64,000 bases of DNA from Proteles cristata cristata (Eukaryota; Chordata; Mammalia; Carnivora; Hyaenidae): NCBI GenBank assembly GCA_017311185.1, contig JAESUZ010002552.1, positions 1,550,001-1,614,000 on the forward strand. The letters run 5' to 3'. Below, piece by piece: positions 46,970 to 56,589 of the stretch; positions within the stretch are counted from its first letter, which is position 1; each line of letters begins with the position of its first letter. The notes under the pieces are model-generated. The model was not told the origin of the DNA. It did no database searches and saw only the letters and a program-made list of their open reading frames with translations. A program made the position numbers and the translations under genes.

Positions 46970-48300
46970 GGAAGATCTGTATAATCTAGAGTGATTTCCA
47001 GTTTACAAGTGAAAAAAAAAGTGCAAAATGTTATAGTATGATATCTTTTATGTAAGAAAGAGGGGGAAATAAGGGAACATGTATCTGCTTATTTTTGAAA
47101 AAAATAAAAACACAGAAAGGCTAAACCAGAAAAATAATAAAGTGAGATAGAAGAGGTAGAAGAATGGGGTGGAAGGGGAGGGGTGCCATTTCCCTGAGTA
47201 TACTTGTTGTGTAATTTTGACTTTTGGAAGCGTGCTAATGCTCTACACATTTAAAAACTTAAATTAGAATCAATAAAAATGAGAAAAAAATATCCCAAAC
47301 TGAATGCAAACAGAAACAAATGAACCCAACTGCATTTCATATGAATAATATAACCATCCAGAGAGGAGAGGAGTAAGAACTGACTCTATACCCTCAGCTT
47401 TTGGGGAGAGGGGAAGGGGCGAAGAACACTTGAACTATTTTCATTAGCTTCACTTTTTATAGTGGTACAGACGTAGCAATTCTGAAATATTGTTGGGAGC
47501 CAGAGTTCTTTGCAAGAAGGGAGACATAAATATGGAATGCAGGAAGGCAAGGTAGAACCCCATGGAGTTCGGTCAGAATTAGAAGTCACCAGCATGAACT
47601 CATGCTTCCCTATATATACATACACATATATACATAATACATATTAGATTAGATATCTATTATATATAACAGATATAATATCTATTTTTAATATCTAATA
47701 TATAATAGATATTAGACTATATGTATTATATATGAATTATTTTATGTATAGATATTTTATATATGTATTATCTATACCATATGTATATGATACCTACATA
47801 TTTTCCCCCAGCTTTCTCCACAGAAAGGGCCAAAAAACAGTAACACTCTTGTAGCAAGGGGCACACCTAATGCCCAGATCTTGATTTCTACCTACCATTC
47901 CCCACTAAAAGGAACTGAGGTCCCTTGAAAAATGTTGATTACAGGGCTGGGGCAGAGAAGGTACAAGGTAAACTTGGTGTGCCAGAAAGAAAGCAGCGCA
48001 AAAATTATGGTGTATGATGGCTGGGGGGTGGTGTCAAAGAACACAAGAGCCAGCTCAAAGGTGGCCAAATGTGGGCTAATTTCAGCATCCAAATAAATAA
48101 GGACCCCGTGAGTCCAAACTGATACGCTAGATAAATAAGAGAGGAGAGCTCTTCTCTGAAGTGCAATGCTGACTGATACACAGGAGAGAGGCTGTCTCTC
48201 AAACCTGTCATAGTGAAAATTGCAAGTTGTTCGGGCCAGAACCACCAAAGGATATTAACATGCAGGTTACGTACGTAATATTCAGCCTGGGTACATAACC
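46970..48300. other. A/T-rich spacer without a gene
   Basis: No coding or recent mobile sequence recognised. An impure TATA/ATCTA-type A/T tract lies at about 47620-47800. Confidence 0.5.
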
Positions 48301-48583
48301 ATAATTTAAGCACCAGGATACATCAGACCAATCCAAATTGACAGATTGGAAGGACAAAGTCTGGAGAATCATTCCAGATGAAATGAGAACATTGAGGCCT
48401 GAGGACTAAATGCAATAGAGAGTTCTGAACTACATCCTGGAGCAGAAACAATTGCTTGCGATGGACATTATTGAGACTCTTGTCAAACTGGATTATGGAT
48501 TAGAGATTAGACATGTCTTGTATCAACTTAAATCTTTTAAATTTGATAACCATTCTGTGGTTATACAAGAGAATAGCCTTCTT

Positions 48584-48695
48584 GGGGTGCCTGGCTGGCT
48601 CAGTGGGAGGAACATGAGACTCGATCTCAGGCTCATGAGTTCAAGCCCCCTGATGGGTGAGAGAGTATTAAAAAATAGATAAACTTTAAAAACAA
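48584..48695 (+). mobile_element. Short SINE with target duplication
   Basis: Flanked by AGAGAATAGCCTTC; short type lacking the CT-rich tail. Confidence 0.85.
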
Positions 48696-48863
48696 GAGAG
48701 AGAATAGCCTTCATAGGAAATACTGAAGTATTCAGGGATCTTTGAATTCAGGGACCTCAGGGCATGATGTATGCAATCTACTCTCATGATTCACAAGAAA
48801 AAATAATTTTACATATGTATATACACTGTACCAAATACAATTTTAAATTAAAAATTTCTGCAG

Positions 48864-49078
48864 CTGGGGTGTATGCAGTTGGTTAAGCATCCAACTCCCG
48901 ATACCAGCTCAGGTCATGATCTGACAGTTCGTGGGACTGAGCTCTGCGTCAGGTTCTGTGTGGACTGTGTGGAGCCTACTTGGGATTCTCTCCCTGCCCG
49001 CCCCCCCTACTCCTCCACTGGCGCTCATTCTCTCTCTTTCTGTCTCTCAAAATAAGTAAATAAACATTTAAAAAATTA
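48864..49078 (+). mobile_element. CAN-type SINE
   Basis: Diverged forward copy. Confidence 0.85.
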
Positions 49079-49090
49079 AAAACGAATTCC

Positions 49091-49178
49091 GGCACGCCTG
49101 GCTGGCTCAGTAGGTAGAGTGTGCAACTCTTGATCTCTAAGTTGTGACTTTGAGCTGCACATTGGGTGTAGAGATTAC

Positions 49179-49190
<12 letters not shown>
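49091..49190 (+). mobile_element. Short tRNA-derived SINE
   Basis: Short type ending GATTACTT plus A-run, then (TA)n. Confidence 0.8.
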
Positions 49191-49209
<19 letters not shown>

Positions 49210-49212
49210 TAT

Positions 49213-49420
49213 GGGGCACCTGGGTGGCTTAGTCGGTTGAGCGTCCGACTTTCTCTTAGGTCATGATCTCGCAGTTCATGGGTTCGGGCCCGCGTCAGGC
49301 TCTGTGCTGACTGCCGGCTCAGAGCCTGGAGCCTGTTTCAGTCTGTGACTCCCTCTCTCTCTGACCCTTCCCTGTTCACGTTGTCTCTCTCTCTCTCCTA
49401 GAAATAAATAAAACACTTAA
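49213..49420 (+). mobile_element. CAN-type SINE, 'CTAGAAATAAAT' subfamily
   Basis: Well preserved forward copy. Confidence 0.9.
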
Positions 49421-49649
49421 ATACATTTAAATATATATATTAAATAAATATATAATATAAATATTACAATATTTATATTATAATATAAATATATTTTTAT
49501 ATATAAATATAAATATAAATATAAATTTATATAAATAAATATATATATTTATACATTTATATATATATATAAATTTTTAGTTTAGAGGGCACCTAAACTA
49601 AACTAAACACCTATTTATTTATATAAATAAATATATATATTTATACATT

Positions 49650-49680
<31 letters not shown>

Positions 49681-49710
49681 ATATATAAATTTTTAGTTTA
49701 GAGGGCACCT
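49421..49710. repeat. A/T-rich tract with tandem duplication
   Basis: Two copies of a 70-94 nt A/T-rich unit (49525-49594 and 49617-49710), each ending TTTTTAGTTTAGAGGGCACCT. The second runs on into a full SINE. Confidence 0.85.
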
Positions 49711-49898
49711 GGGTGGCTCAGTCAGTTGGGCACCCAACTTCGGCTCAGGTCATGATCTCACAGTTCATGAGTTCAAGCCTCACATCAGACTCTCTGCTGT
49801 CAGCACAGAGCCTACTTCTGATTCTTTTTCTCCAGATCTCTCTGCCCCTCCCCCATGCACTCTGTCTCTCCTACTCTCTCTCTCAAAAATAAATATTA
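49704..49898 (+). mobile_element. CAN-type SINE
   Basis: Forward copy whose first bases also occur in the upstream duplicated unit. Confidence 0.9.
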
Positions 49899-50244
49899 AA
49901 CTAAAAAGTGCTTTAATTTAGAGAGAAAATTAAAAAGCAAAAAATGTGATAAAATGTTAATACCCTGTGACACTAAGTAAGTAAAGCGTATACAAGGCCT
50001 CTCATCCTCTGCTATCCTTGCAACTTTCTGAATGTAAGACATTATTTCAAAATAAAGTGAAATATATACATGTGGAAACTAAAACAAGGAAATAAGAAAT
50101 GTTTCCATGATCATAAAGGAAAAGAATCACATGCAAATATTCCCCAAACCAATGTCTATACAGAGACTTCTGGCCAAGATCAAATTACAATCTCAATTGA
50201 AGAGAAATTTGAAGAAATATAGCAACATACTGCTCTTCAGAGTC

Positions 50245-50455
50245 TTTTTTAAAAATTTTTAAATATTTTTTTTTGAGAAAGAGAGAGAAAGCATTCGAAG
50301 GAGGGGGAGGGGCAGTTAGAGGGGGAGAGAGTAGATACCAAGCAGGCTATGAGCTGTCAGCACAGAGCCCAATGTGGGGCTTCAACTCACACACTGTGAG
50401 ATCATGACCTGAGCTGAAGTCAGACGTGCAACCGACTCAGCCACCCATAAGCCCC
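50245..50455 (-). mobile_element. CAN-type SINE
   Basis: Reverse copy; the flanks share CTTCAGA(G/C)TCTTTT-like text. Confidence 0.85.
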
Positions 50456-50850
50456 TCAGACTTTTCTTTAGAATATCTGGGACTTGAAGAAATAAAAAAA
50501 TAAAAAACAGTGAAACAACACAGCACAGGGAATAGTCAATGGTACTGTAACACCATCGTACAGTGACAGATGGCAGCTACGTTTGTGAGCACAGCATATG
50601 TAGAAAGTTAGGTCACTATGTTGTACACATGATACTAATGTAACACTGTGTGTCAGCTGGAATAGAATCACATAAAAATTTTTTAAATAAAAGAAAGTAA
50701 AATTCTGAGGAAAAAGTGTTTGAAAACATTAAATAAATAAAACAAGAAATACCAGGTGGATCTAGATGTTGCTTTAAGAGATGGTGAAAATTGCAATATA
50801 GATGAGAAACATTTATATGATGAAAAATACTTTAAATATGTTCTGGGATA
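50456..50850. other. A/T-rich spacer
   Basis: No gene or clear recent element. 'gatggcagctacgtttgtgagc' and 'tatgttgtacacatgatac' resemble a phrase common in old L1 3' ends. Confidence 0.4.
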
Positions 50851-51020
50851 GGGGCGCCTGGGTGGTTCAGTCAGTTAAGTGTCCAACTTTGGCTCAGGTT
50901 ATGATCTCATGGTTGTGAGTTCGAGCCCCGCATCAGGCTCTGTGCTGACAGCTCCCCTCCCCTGCTCGCACTCTGTCTCTCTCTGTCTCTCTCTCAAAAA
51001 TAAACATTAACAATTTTTTA
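50851..51020 (+). mobile_element. CAN-type SINE with internal deletion
   Basis: Lacks the usual segment between GACAGCTC and the CT-rich tail. Confidence 0.9.
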
Positions 51021-51440
51021 AATAAAATAAACATTTTATGGGATAAAATACGTATTATATGTAACTCCTGTATAATGTTTGAACATGATGTAAAATGTAT
51101 GAGCCAGTTCTGAATCAAAGCACTGGTTTAAAAATATTAGGAATAATTTCAGTTTGGAGCAAAGTTTCTCTAAATTGGGAGTAATTTTTTTAAACATCTA
51201 AGAACAATGGTAATTCAAGAAAGGTCAATTAATTTAGCATTACTGGCAACAGAGTATGCATTATGAGAACATTTTTATTATAACACAATTAGAGATTTTG
51301 CCAAAATTAAGGCAAAAAACATTAATGGGATAAATATATAATAATTTATGAGTTGTGTATGACTGTATTATTCCATTCAAATAGTGCAGGCCCATCGTGA
51401 GAATACCCAGGCATGTGCGATGATAATTAAGCTAATTTAT
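51021..51440. other. A/T-rich spacer
   Basis: Nothing recognised. Confidence 0.4.
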
Positions 51441-51520
51441 GGGGCGCCTGGCTAGCTCCGTCAGTGGAGCATGTGATTCTGAGTTCTACGTTGAGTGTAG
51501 AGGTTACTTAAAAATAAAAT
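51441..51520 (+). mobile_element. Short SINE fragment
   Basis: Head GGGGCGCCTGGCTAGCTC and an A-rich end; the middle is missing. Confidence 0.75.
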
Positions 51521-51525
51521 CTTTG

Positions 51526-51720
51526 GGAGGTGCCTGTGTGGCTCAGTTGGTTAAGCACCGGACTTCAGCTCAGGTCATGATCTCATAATGAGTTCGAGAC
51601 CCACATAGGCTTTCTGCTGTCACCACAGAGCCCGATTTGGATCCTAGTCTCCCTTTCTCTCTGTCCCTACCGACCCCCCTTTCTCTCTAAAACAAAAAAA
51701 CAAACAAAAAAAAAACCTTT
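51526..51720 (+). mobile_element. CAN-type SINE
   Basis: Forward copy following the AATAAAATCTTTG text that recurs after the next element. Confidence 0.85.
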
Positions 51721-51751
51721 AAAAATCTTTATGAAAAATAAAATCTTTGCA

Positions 51752-51925
51752 GCGCCTGGGTGGCTCAATGGGGTGAATGTCCAACTCTTCATTTCAGCTC
51801 AGGTCATGATCCCAGGGTCACGGAATCAAGCCCTGCCTCAGGCTCCACACTGAGTGCCAAGTCTGCTGGGCATTCCCTGTCTCCCTCCCTCTGCCTCTCT
51901 CCCCCACTTGCTCTATCTAAAATAA
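51752..51925 (+). mobile_element. CAN-type SINE
   Basis: Forward copy; preceded by AAAATAAAATCTTTG as at 51511-51525. Confidence 0.85.
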
Positions 51926-51930
51926 ATTTG

Positions 51931-52150
51931 GGGGTCTGGTGGCTTAGTCGGTTAAGCGTCCGACTTTCGCTTAGGTCATGATCTTGCGGTTCATGGGTTC
52001 CAGCCCTGCGTTGGGCTCTGTGCTGACTGCCAGCTCGGAGCCTGGAGCCTGTTTCAGTCTGTGTCTCTCTCTGACCCTCCCTGCTCACGCTGTCTCTCTC
52101 TCTCTCTCCTAGAAATAAATAAAAATTAAAAAAAAACATTTAAAAAAATA
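51931..52150 (+). mobile_element. CAN-type SINE, 'CTAGAAATAAAT' subfamily
   Basis: Inserted at the tail of the preceding SINE (AATAAATTTGGGGG and AATAAATTCAGGGG flanks). Confidence 0.9.
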
Positions 52151-52175
52151 ATAAAAAATAAAATAAAATAAATTC

Positions 52176-52395
52176 AGGGGTGCCTGGGTGGCTCAGCTGG
52201 TGTCTAACTCTTGGTTTCGGCTCAGGTCATGATCTCACAGTTCGTGGGGTTGAGCCTCCACATCGGACTCTGCACTATGCAGAGCCTGCTTGGGATTCTC
52301 TCTCTCCCTCTCTCTCTGCCCCTCCTGCACTTGCTCTCTCTCTCTCTCTCTCTTCCTCAAAATAAAGAAAGAAACTTAAAAAGATAGTAAAATAA
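52176..52395 (+). mobile_element. CAN-type SINE
   Basis: Forward copy with a small deletion in the head. Confidence 0.9.
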
Positions 52396-52411
52396 ATTTA
52401 AAAAGGAAAAA

Positions 52412-52585
52412 ATATTTTCTTTTTTAGAGAAAGGGCACAAGTGAGCAAGGGGCACGGGGGGGGTGGTGAGAGAGAGAGAGAGAGGCAGGGGTCGAGCTCA
52501 CGCGATGTGGGACTTGATCTCACGAACTATGAGAACATGACCTGAGCTGAAGTCAGATGCTTGACGACTCCACCCAGGTGCCCCA
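52412..52585 (-). mobile_element. CAN-type SINE, diverged
   Basis: Reverse copy ending CCACCCAGGTGCCCC. Confidence 0.85.
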
Positions 52586-52944
52586 AAAAATAAAATCTTA
52601 AAAAAAAAAAAACCCTTAAGTTAGCTTACCTTGGATATTTTCTTGACTTGAAGTCATATGAAAACCATAGCTTTACCTACTTTTTAATTTTGTCATTAGA
52701 AAGCATGTTTGTCAAGGTAAGAGGGTAAAACATGTTTAATAGTTCGCTTCCAAACAACTCAAATATTTTGATATATGATATGTGAGCCTTCATTTGTACT
52801 CTCACCTGGCCCCACAAATACTGGGGGTGGGCCTGTGCCTTCCATGACTCTATAGGTGACGGTTTTTATTTGGTTCTGGCCCTTTCAATGTTTCTATTTG
52901 AAAGTATAAATATAGATGGGCAATATATAAAATGTTCACCCATT
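52586..52944. other. A/T-rich spacer
   Basis: Nothing recognised. Confidence 0.4.
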
Positions 52945-53154
52945 TTTTAAAAGTTTTATTTATTCATTTCGAGAGAGATAGAAAGAGCATGATCAGGGTA
53001 GAGTAAAGAGAGGGAGAGAGAAAGTCCCAAGCAGGCTTCATGCCGTCAGTATGGAACCCCACGTGGGGCTTGAACTCACAGACTGCAAGATCATGATCCG
53101 AGCTGAAATCAAGAGTCGGATGCTCAACCGACTGAGCCACCCCAAGGCGCCCCA
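52945..53154 (-). mobile_element. CAN-type SINE
   Basis: Reverse copy with AATGTTCACCCATT flanking both ends as target duplication. Confidence 0.95.
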
Positions 53155-53159
53155 AATGT

Positions 53160-53735
53160 TCACCCATTCTTATACAAAAAGTAGCATTATCTGTATAGTG
53201 TTCTATAACTAGCTTTTTAATGCAAACTCCTGTTCTGGCCATCACTTCCTATCAGTGTACAGAAATCATTATTATCTTAACAGCTGCATAGTACTCCATT
53301 GTGCAGGTTTATGTAAGGATCGTGTATAGGGAGCTCAAAAGGTGCACTCCACTTCAAGTTGGATATGGGAAGGAACAGAGGCTCCCAAGAGGGTCTCAGT
53401 CACATGTGGGTGACATTAGGGAAGAGGCTCCCCCAACACTCATCTTTCACTAGAGGAGGGTCTCTCATGATAAAGATAAATAGGCTTGTGGAAAGTGAAA
53501 ATGAGGCCACACTTATAAGTAGAGATTGCCTCCCCAGAAGGGATTGGATGTTTCCAACCTCGGTCACAGGGGAGAGGATGGACCTGAGAAGGGAAATAGG
53601 TCCTTAGAAAGTGGGCCCCTTCATTTTATTCCTCTGGGGCCTGAGTGCTGATGGATCTACAGAAGTCAGCGGATGCCTCCAAGCTCCCGGCATTCACAAG
53701 GCACCTTGTTGCTCTAGATAATTTACCAGAGTTTA
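53160..53735. other. Unassigned unique sequence
   Basis: Nothing recognised apart from 'catagtactccattgtgcagg' near 53284, a phrase typical of old L1 3' parts on the minus strand. Confidence 0.4.
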
Positions 53736-53849
53736 CACATCCTCTATAATCTGGCCTCATCCCTCACTAAACTCATCCTTCCCTCGCAGGATGCTAACCA
53801 ACGCCAGTAGCCTCCTGCACACAGCATGCTAAGTCACACTGTAAAGACT

Positions 53850-53947
53850 TTATCGTTAAGTTATCTCTACACCTAATGTGGGGCTCAAACTCACAACCCT
53901 GAGATCGAGTGTCACTCACTCCACCAACTAAGACAGTCAGGGTACCG
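53850..53947 (-). mobile_element. Short tRNA-derived SINE, diverged
   Basis: Reverse short type; the flanks share AAGTCACACT/CAGGTCACACTTTAA-like text. Confidence 0.7.
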
Positions 53948-54036
53948 CCCAGGTCACACTTTAAACAGCACATGCCATACTGCCATACCCTGTTCCCTGG
54001 TTACCGACTATTATGGTTAAAATGAAGCTAGGTGTT

Positions 54037-54268
54037 GGGGCACCTGCGTGGCTCAGTCGTTTGAGCATCCTACTTCGGCTCAGGTCATGATCTCACGGTG
54101 TGTGGGTTCGAGCTCCACATGGGCTCTGTGCTGACAGCTCAGAGCCTGGAGCCTGCTTCAGATTCTGTGTCTCTCTCTCTCTCTCTGACCCTTCCCTGCT
54201 CACGCTGCCTCTCTCTCTCTCTGTCCCAGAAATAAATTTTAAAAATTAAAAAACATTAAAAAAAATGA
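54037..54268 (+). mobile_element. CAN-type SINE with target duplication
   Basis: Flanked by ATGAAGCTAGGTGT on both sides. Confidence 0.95.
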
Positions 54269-54456
54269 AGCTAGGTGTCAACTCCTCCAGGCAGCCTTCC
54301 TTGACCACCTCAGGCCGGGTTCAGTAACTGCTCTGTGTGCGTACTTGCACTTAAGCACTTGGCACGTTGTATTTTAACTGTTTACTTGTGAGTTCCCCTC
54401 AGTAGAGTATGCGTTCTTCAAGAACATGGACCCTGTCTTAATTATCATCCTACCAG

Positions 54457-54668
54457 GGCGTCTGTGTGGCTCAGTCGATTAAGAGTCAGACTTTGGCTAA
54501 GGTCATGATCTCACACTTAGTGGGTTCAAGCCCCGTGTGGGGCTCTTTGCTGACAGATCAGAGCCTGGAGCCCCCTTTGGATTCTGTGTCTCCTCTCTCT
54601 GCCCCTCCCCTGCTTGTGCTCCATCTCTCTCTCTCTCTCTCTCTCTCAAAAATAAATGAACATTAAAA
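54457..54668 (+). mobile_element. CAN-type SINE with target duplication
   Basis: Flanked by AATTATCATCCTACC on both sides. Confidence 0.95.
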
Positions 54669-54936
54669 ACAATTATCATCCTACCTCTAGCTCCACCTTA
54701 GTACCTGACACCCAATATCCTAGCTCAGAACGATGGGGCAGACAAGGGCCCTTTTCCTTCACATCAAACCCTCTCTGTTGACACACCTCCTCAGTGTTGA
54801 CTGCCCTGCTGTTATCACTCAGGATGAATTGGATATGTGGCCCAAGAGTCTGGCTTCTCCAGCTCATCAGTCCTGCCTTTCAGTCCCGGATCCTCCCACC
54901 TACTGGGGAAGATGAGGGAAACAGTTCAAACTAGGG

Positions 54937-54950
54937 GCACCAGGGGGCGC
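54937..54950 (+). promoter_or_regulatory. CTCF-like motif in the RNF26-MCAM spacer
   Basis: GCACCAGGGGGCGC differs from the consensus CCACCAGGGGGCGC only at the first base. It lies in unique sequence between L2 pieces, upstream of MCAM. Confidence 0.45.
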
Positions 54951-55719
54951 TCTCCGGCAAAGAAGAAACAGGCCATCTAATCCTGAGTTCCAATCGCATC
55001 GCATCGTTTGCCACTACTCAAGAACCTGTAGTGGCTCCCGATTGCCTACGTCTCTTAAGATCCATTTCCTCTTCTATGACCTAAGTCCACCTCATCTGTC
55101 CAAACTCCCACATTATGCACCTTCTACCCTGCCGGATATCTAGCTTGCCAGGTTAACACTCTTTAATGAGTACCAGCTGTTTGCATAACAGGTGCCCATA
55201 GTGGCTAAGGCTCTCCTCAAGGCACTCCAAATAAACCTATAATGGAAATGAAAGCAGTGGGCTTGCTATGCAAATGTACTTGCAAGCCTGATCTCCTAGC
55301 CGCCCTTTCAGCCCCATCCTCCAGCCAGATGGCTCCTCTGGAAACTGTTTATACAGAAATTCTGCGGTTGTCATTGTAGATGCTCCCCTTCAGTCCCGTC
55401 CCTCCCCTTGCTCCTGACACCTGCCTTGTCCGGAAGGATCTGTCCTCACTGCTCCCTCTCTAACTCCAGACTCTTTACAGAAGCCTCCACGCTTCCAGAA
55501 AGACTTTCCTGGCGAGTGCAGGCAGAGTGCAGGCATGGACGCCCCCTTTTCTGAATCCCTGTTGAACATCCTGTTTATACAACATAATTCAGGGCTTCTC
55601 AATCCATGGCTTTTGTTTCCATTATAGGCTTACTTAATTCAGCTGTAAATTGTTACAAGTATAGCACACTGGTTTGGGAGTTAGAGTCATCTTGGTTCAG
55701 AGTTTAGTTCCTTGAGGTA

Positions 55720-55860
55720 ATCAGAAAGTTCTGGATGTAGGCAGTGGTGATGATTGGATAACATTGGAATGTACTTAATGCCACTGAATTGTACACTTAG
55801 AATGATTAAAGGGTAAATTTTACGGTATGTGTATTTTGCCACAGGAAAAAATATATGTGT
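55720..55860 (+). mobile_element. L1M-like 3' end fragment
   Basis: The text 'gccactgaattgtacacttag' and the following A/T-rich end match a common older L1 3' terminus. A TA-rich simple repeat follows to about 55890. Confidence 0.55.
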
Positions 55861-56108
55861 GTACATATATATATGAATATATGTATATATATAATGTCAC
55901 CTCTCACAAAGTGTGAATTTAGATCATGTCACCTTTTTTTTTTAAGTTTTTAAAACTTATGTATTTTGAAGGGGGGAGAGGCAGAGAGCGAGGAAGAGAG
56001 AGAATCCCAAACAGTGCCCAACGCGGGGCTCGAACCCAAGAACCTTGAGATCATGACCTGAGCTGAAATCAAGAGTTGGATGTTCAACTTTAAAAAAAAG
56101 GGGGTATA

Positions 56109-56315
56109 GGGGAACCTGGGTGGCTCACTTGGTTAAGCATCAACTTCAGCTCAGGTCATGATCTCACGGTTTAGGAGTTCAGGCCCAGCTTCGGGCTCTG
56201 TGCTGACAGCTCAGAGCCTGGAGCCTGCTTCACATTCTGTGTCTCCCTCTCTCTCTGCCCTGTTCCTGCTCACACTCTGTCTCTCTCAAAAAGAAATAAT
56301 AAAAAAAATTATTTT
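56109..56315 (+). mobile_element. CAN-type SINE nested in a reverse SINE
   Basis: Forward copy lying within the split element. Confidence 0.9.
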
Positions 56316-56327
56316 TATTACTAAAGG

Positions 56328-56490
56328 GGGGGCGCACCTGGGTGGCTCAGTCAGTTAATCATCAGCTCTTAGCTTTGGCTCAGGTCATGAGCTCACTGTC
56401 TATGAGTTTAAGCCCCACATCAGGCTCCACATTGATGGTGCGGAGACTGGGATTCTCTTTCCCTCTCTCTCTGCCCCTCTCCTGCTTATG

Positions 56491-56528
<38 letters not shown>

Positions 56529-56548
56529 ATAAATAAGCTTAAAAAAAA
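56328..56548 (+). mobile_element. CAN-type SINE nested in a reverse SINE
   Basis: Second forward copy, directly following the first, with a long (CT)n tail. Confidence 0.9.
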
Positions 56549-56589
56549 AAGTCAGATGCTTAACTGAGCCACTCAGGTGCCCCTAGATC

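Larger units (their letters stand above)
48300..50075 (+). mobile_element. Ancient L1M-like 3' end split by SINEs
   Basis: Flanking pieces (about 48300-48583, 48696-48863 and 49900-50075) resemble an old L1 3' end finishing in 'ttatttcaaaataaag'. Five SINEs and an AT-rich duplication lie inside. Assignment is tentative. Confidence 0.4.
53735..55180 (+). mobile_element. L2 fragments split by SINEs
   Basis: L2-like pieces at about 53735-53830, 54270-54450 and 55025-55180 ('ggcagccttccttgaccacc', 'ataatctggcctcatccct'), separated by younger SINEs and unique sequence. Confidence 0.45.
55930..56585 (-). mobile_element. CAN-type SINE split by two later SINEs
   Basis: Tail and body at 55930-56090, head at 56550-56585 (CTGAGCCACTCAGGTGCCCC). 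The flanks carry TAGATCATG(T/C)CAC as target duplication. Confidence 0.9.
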
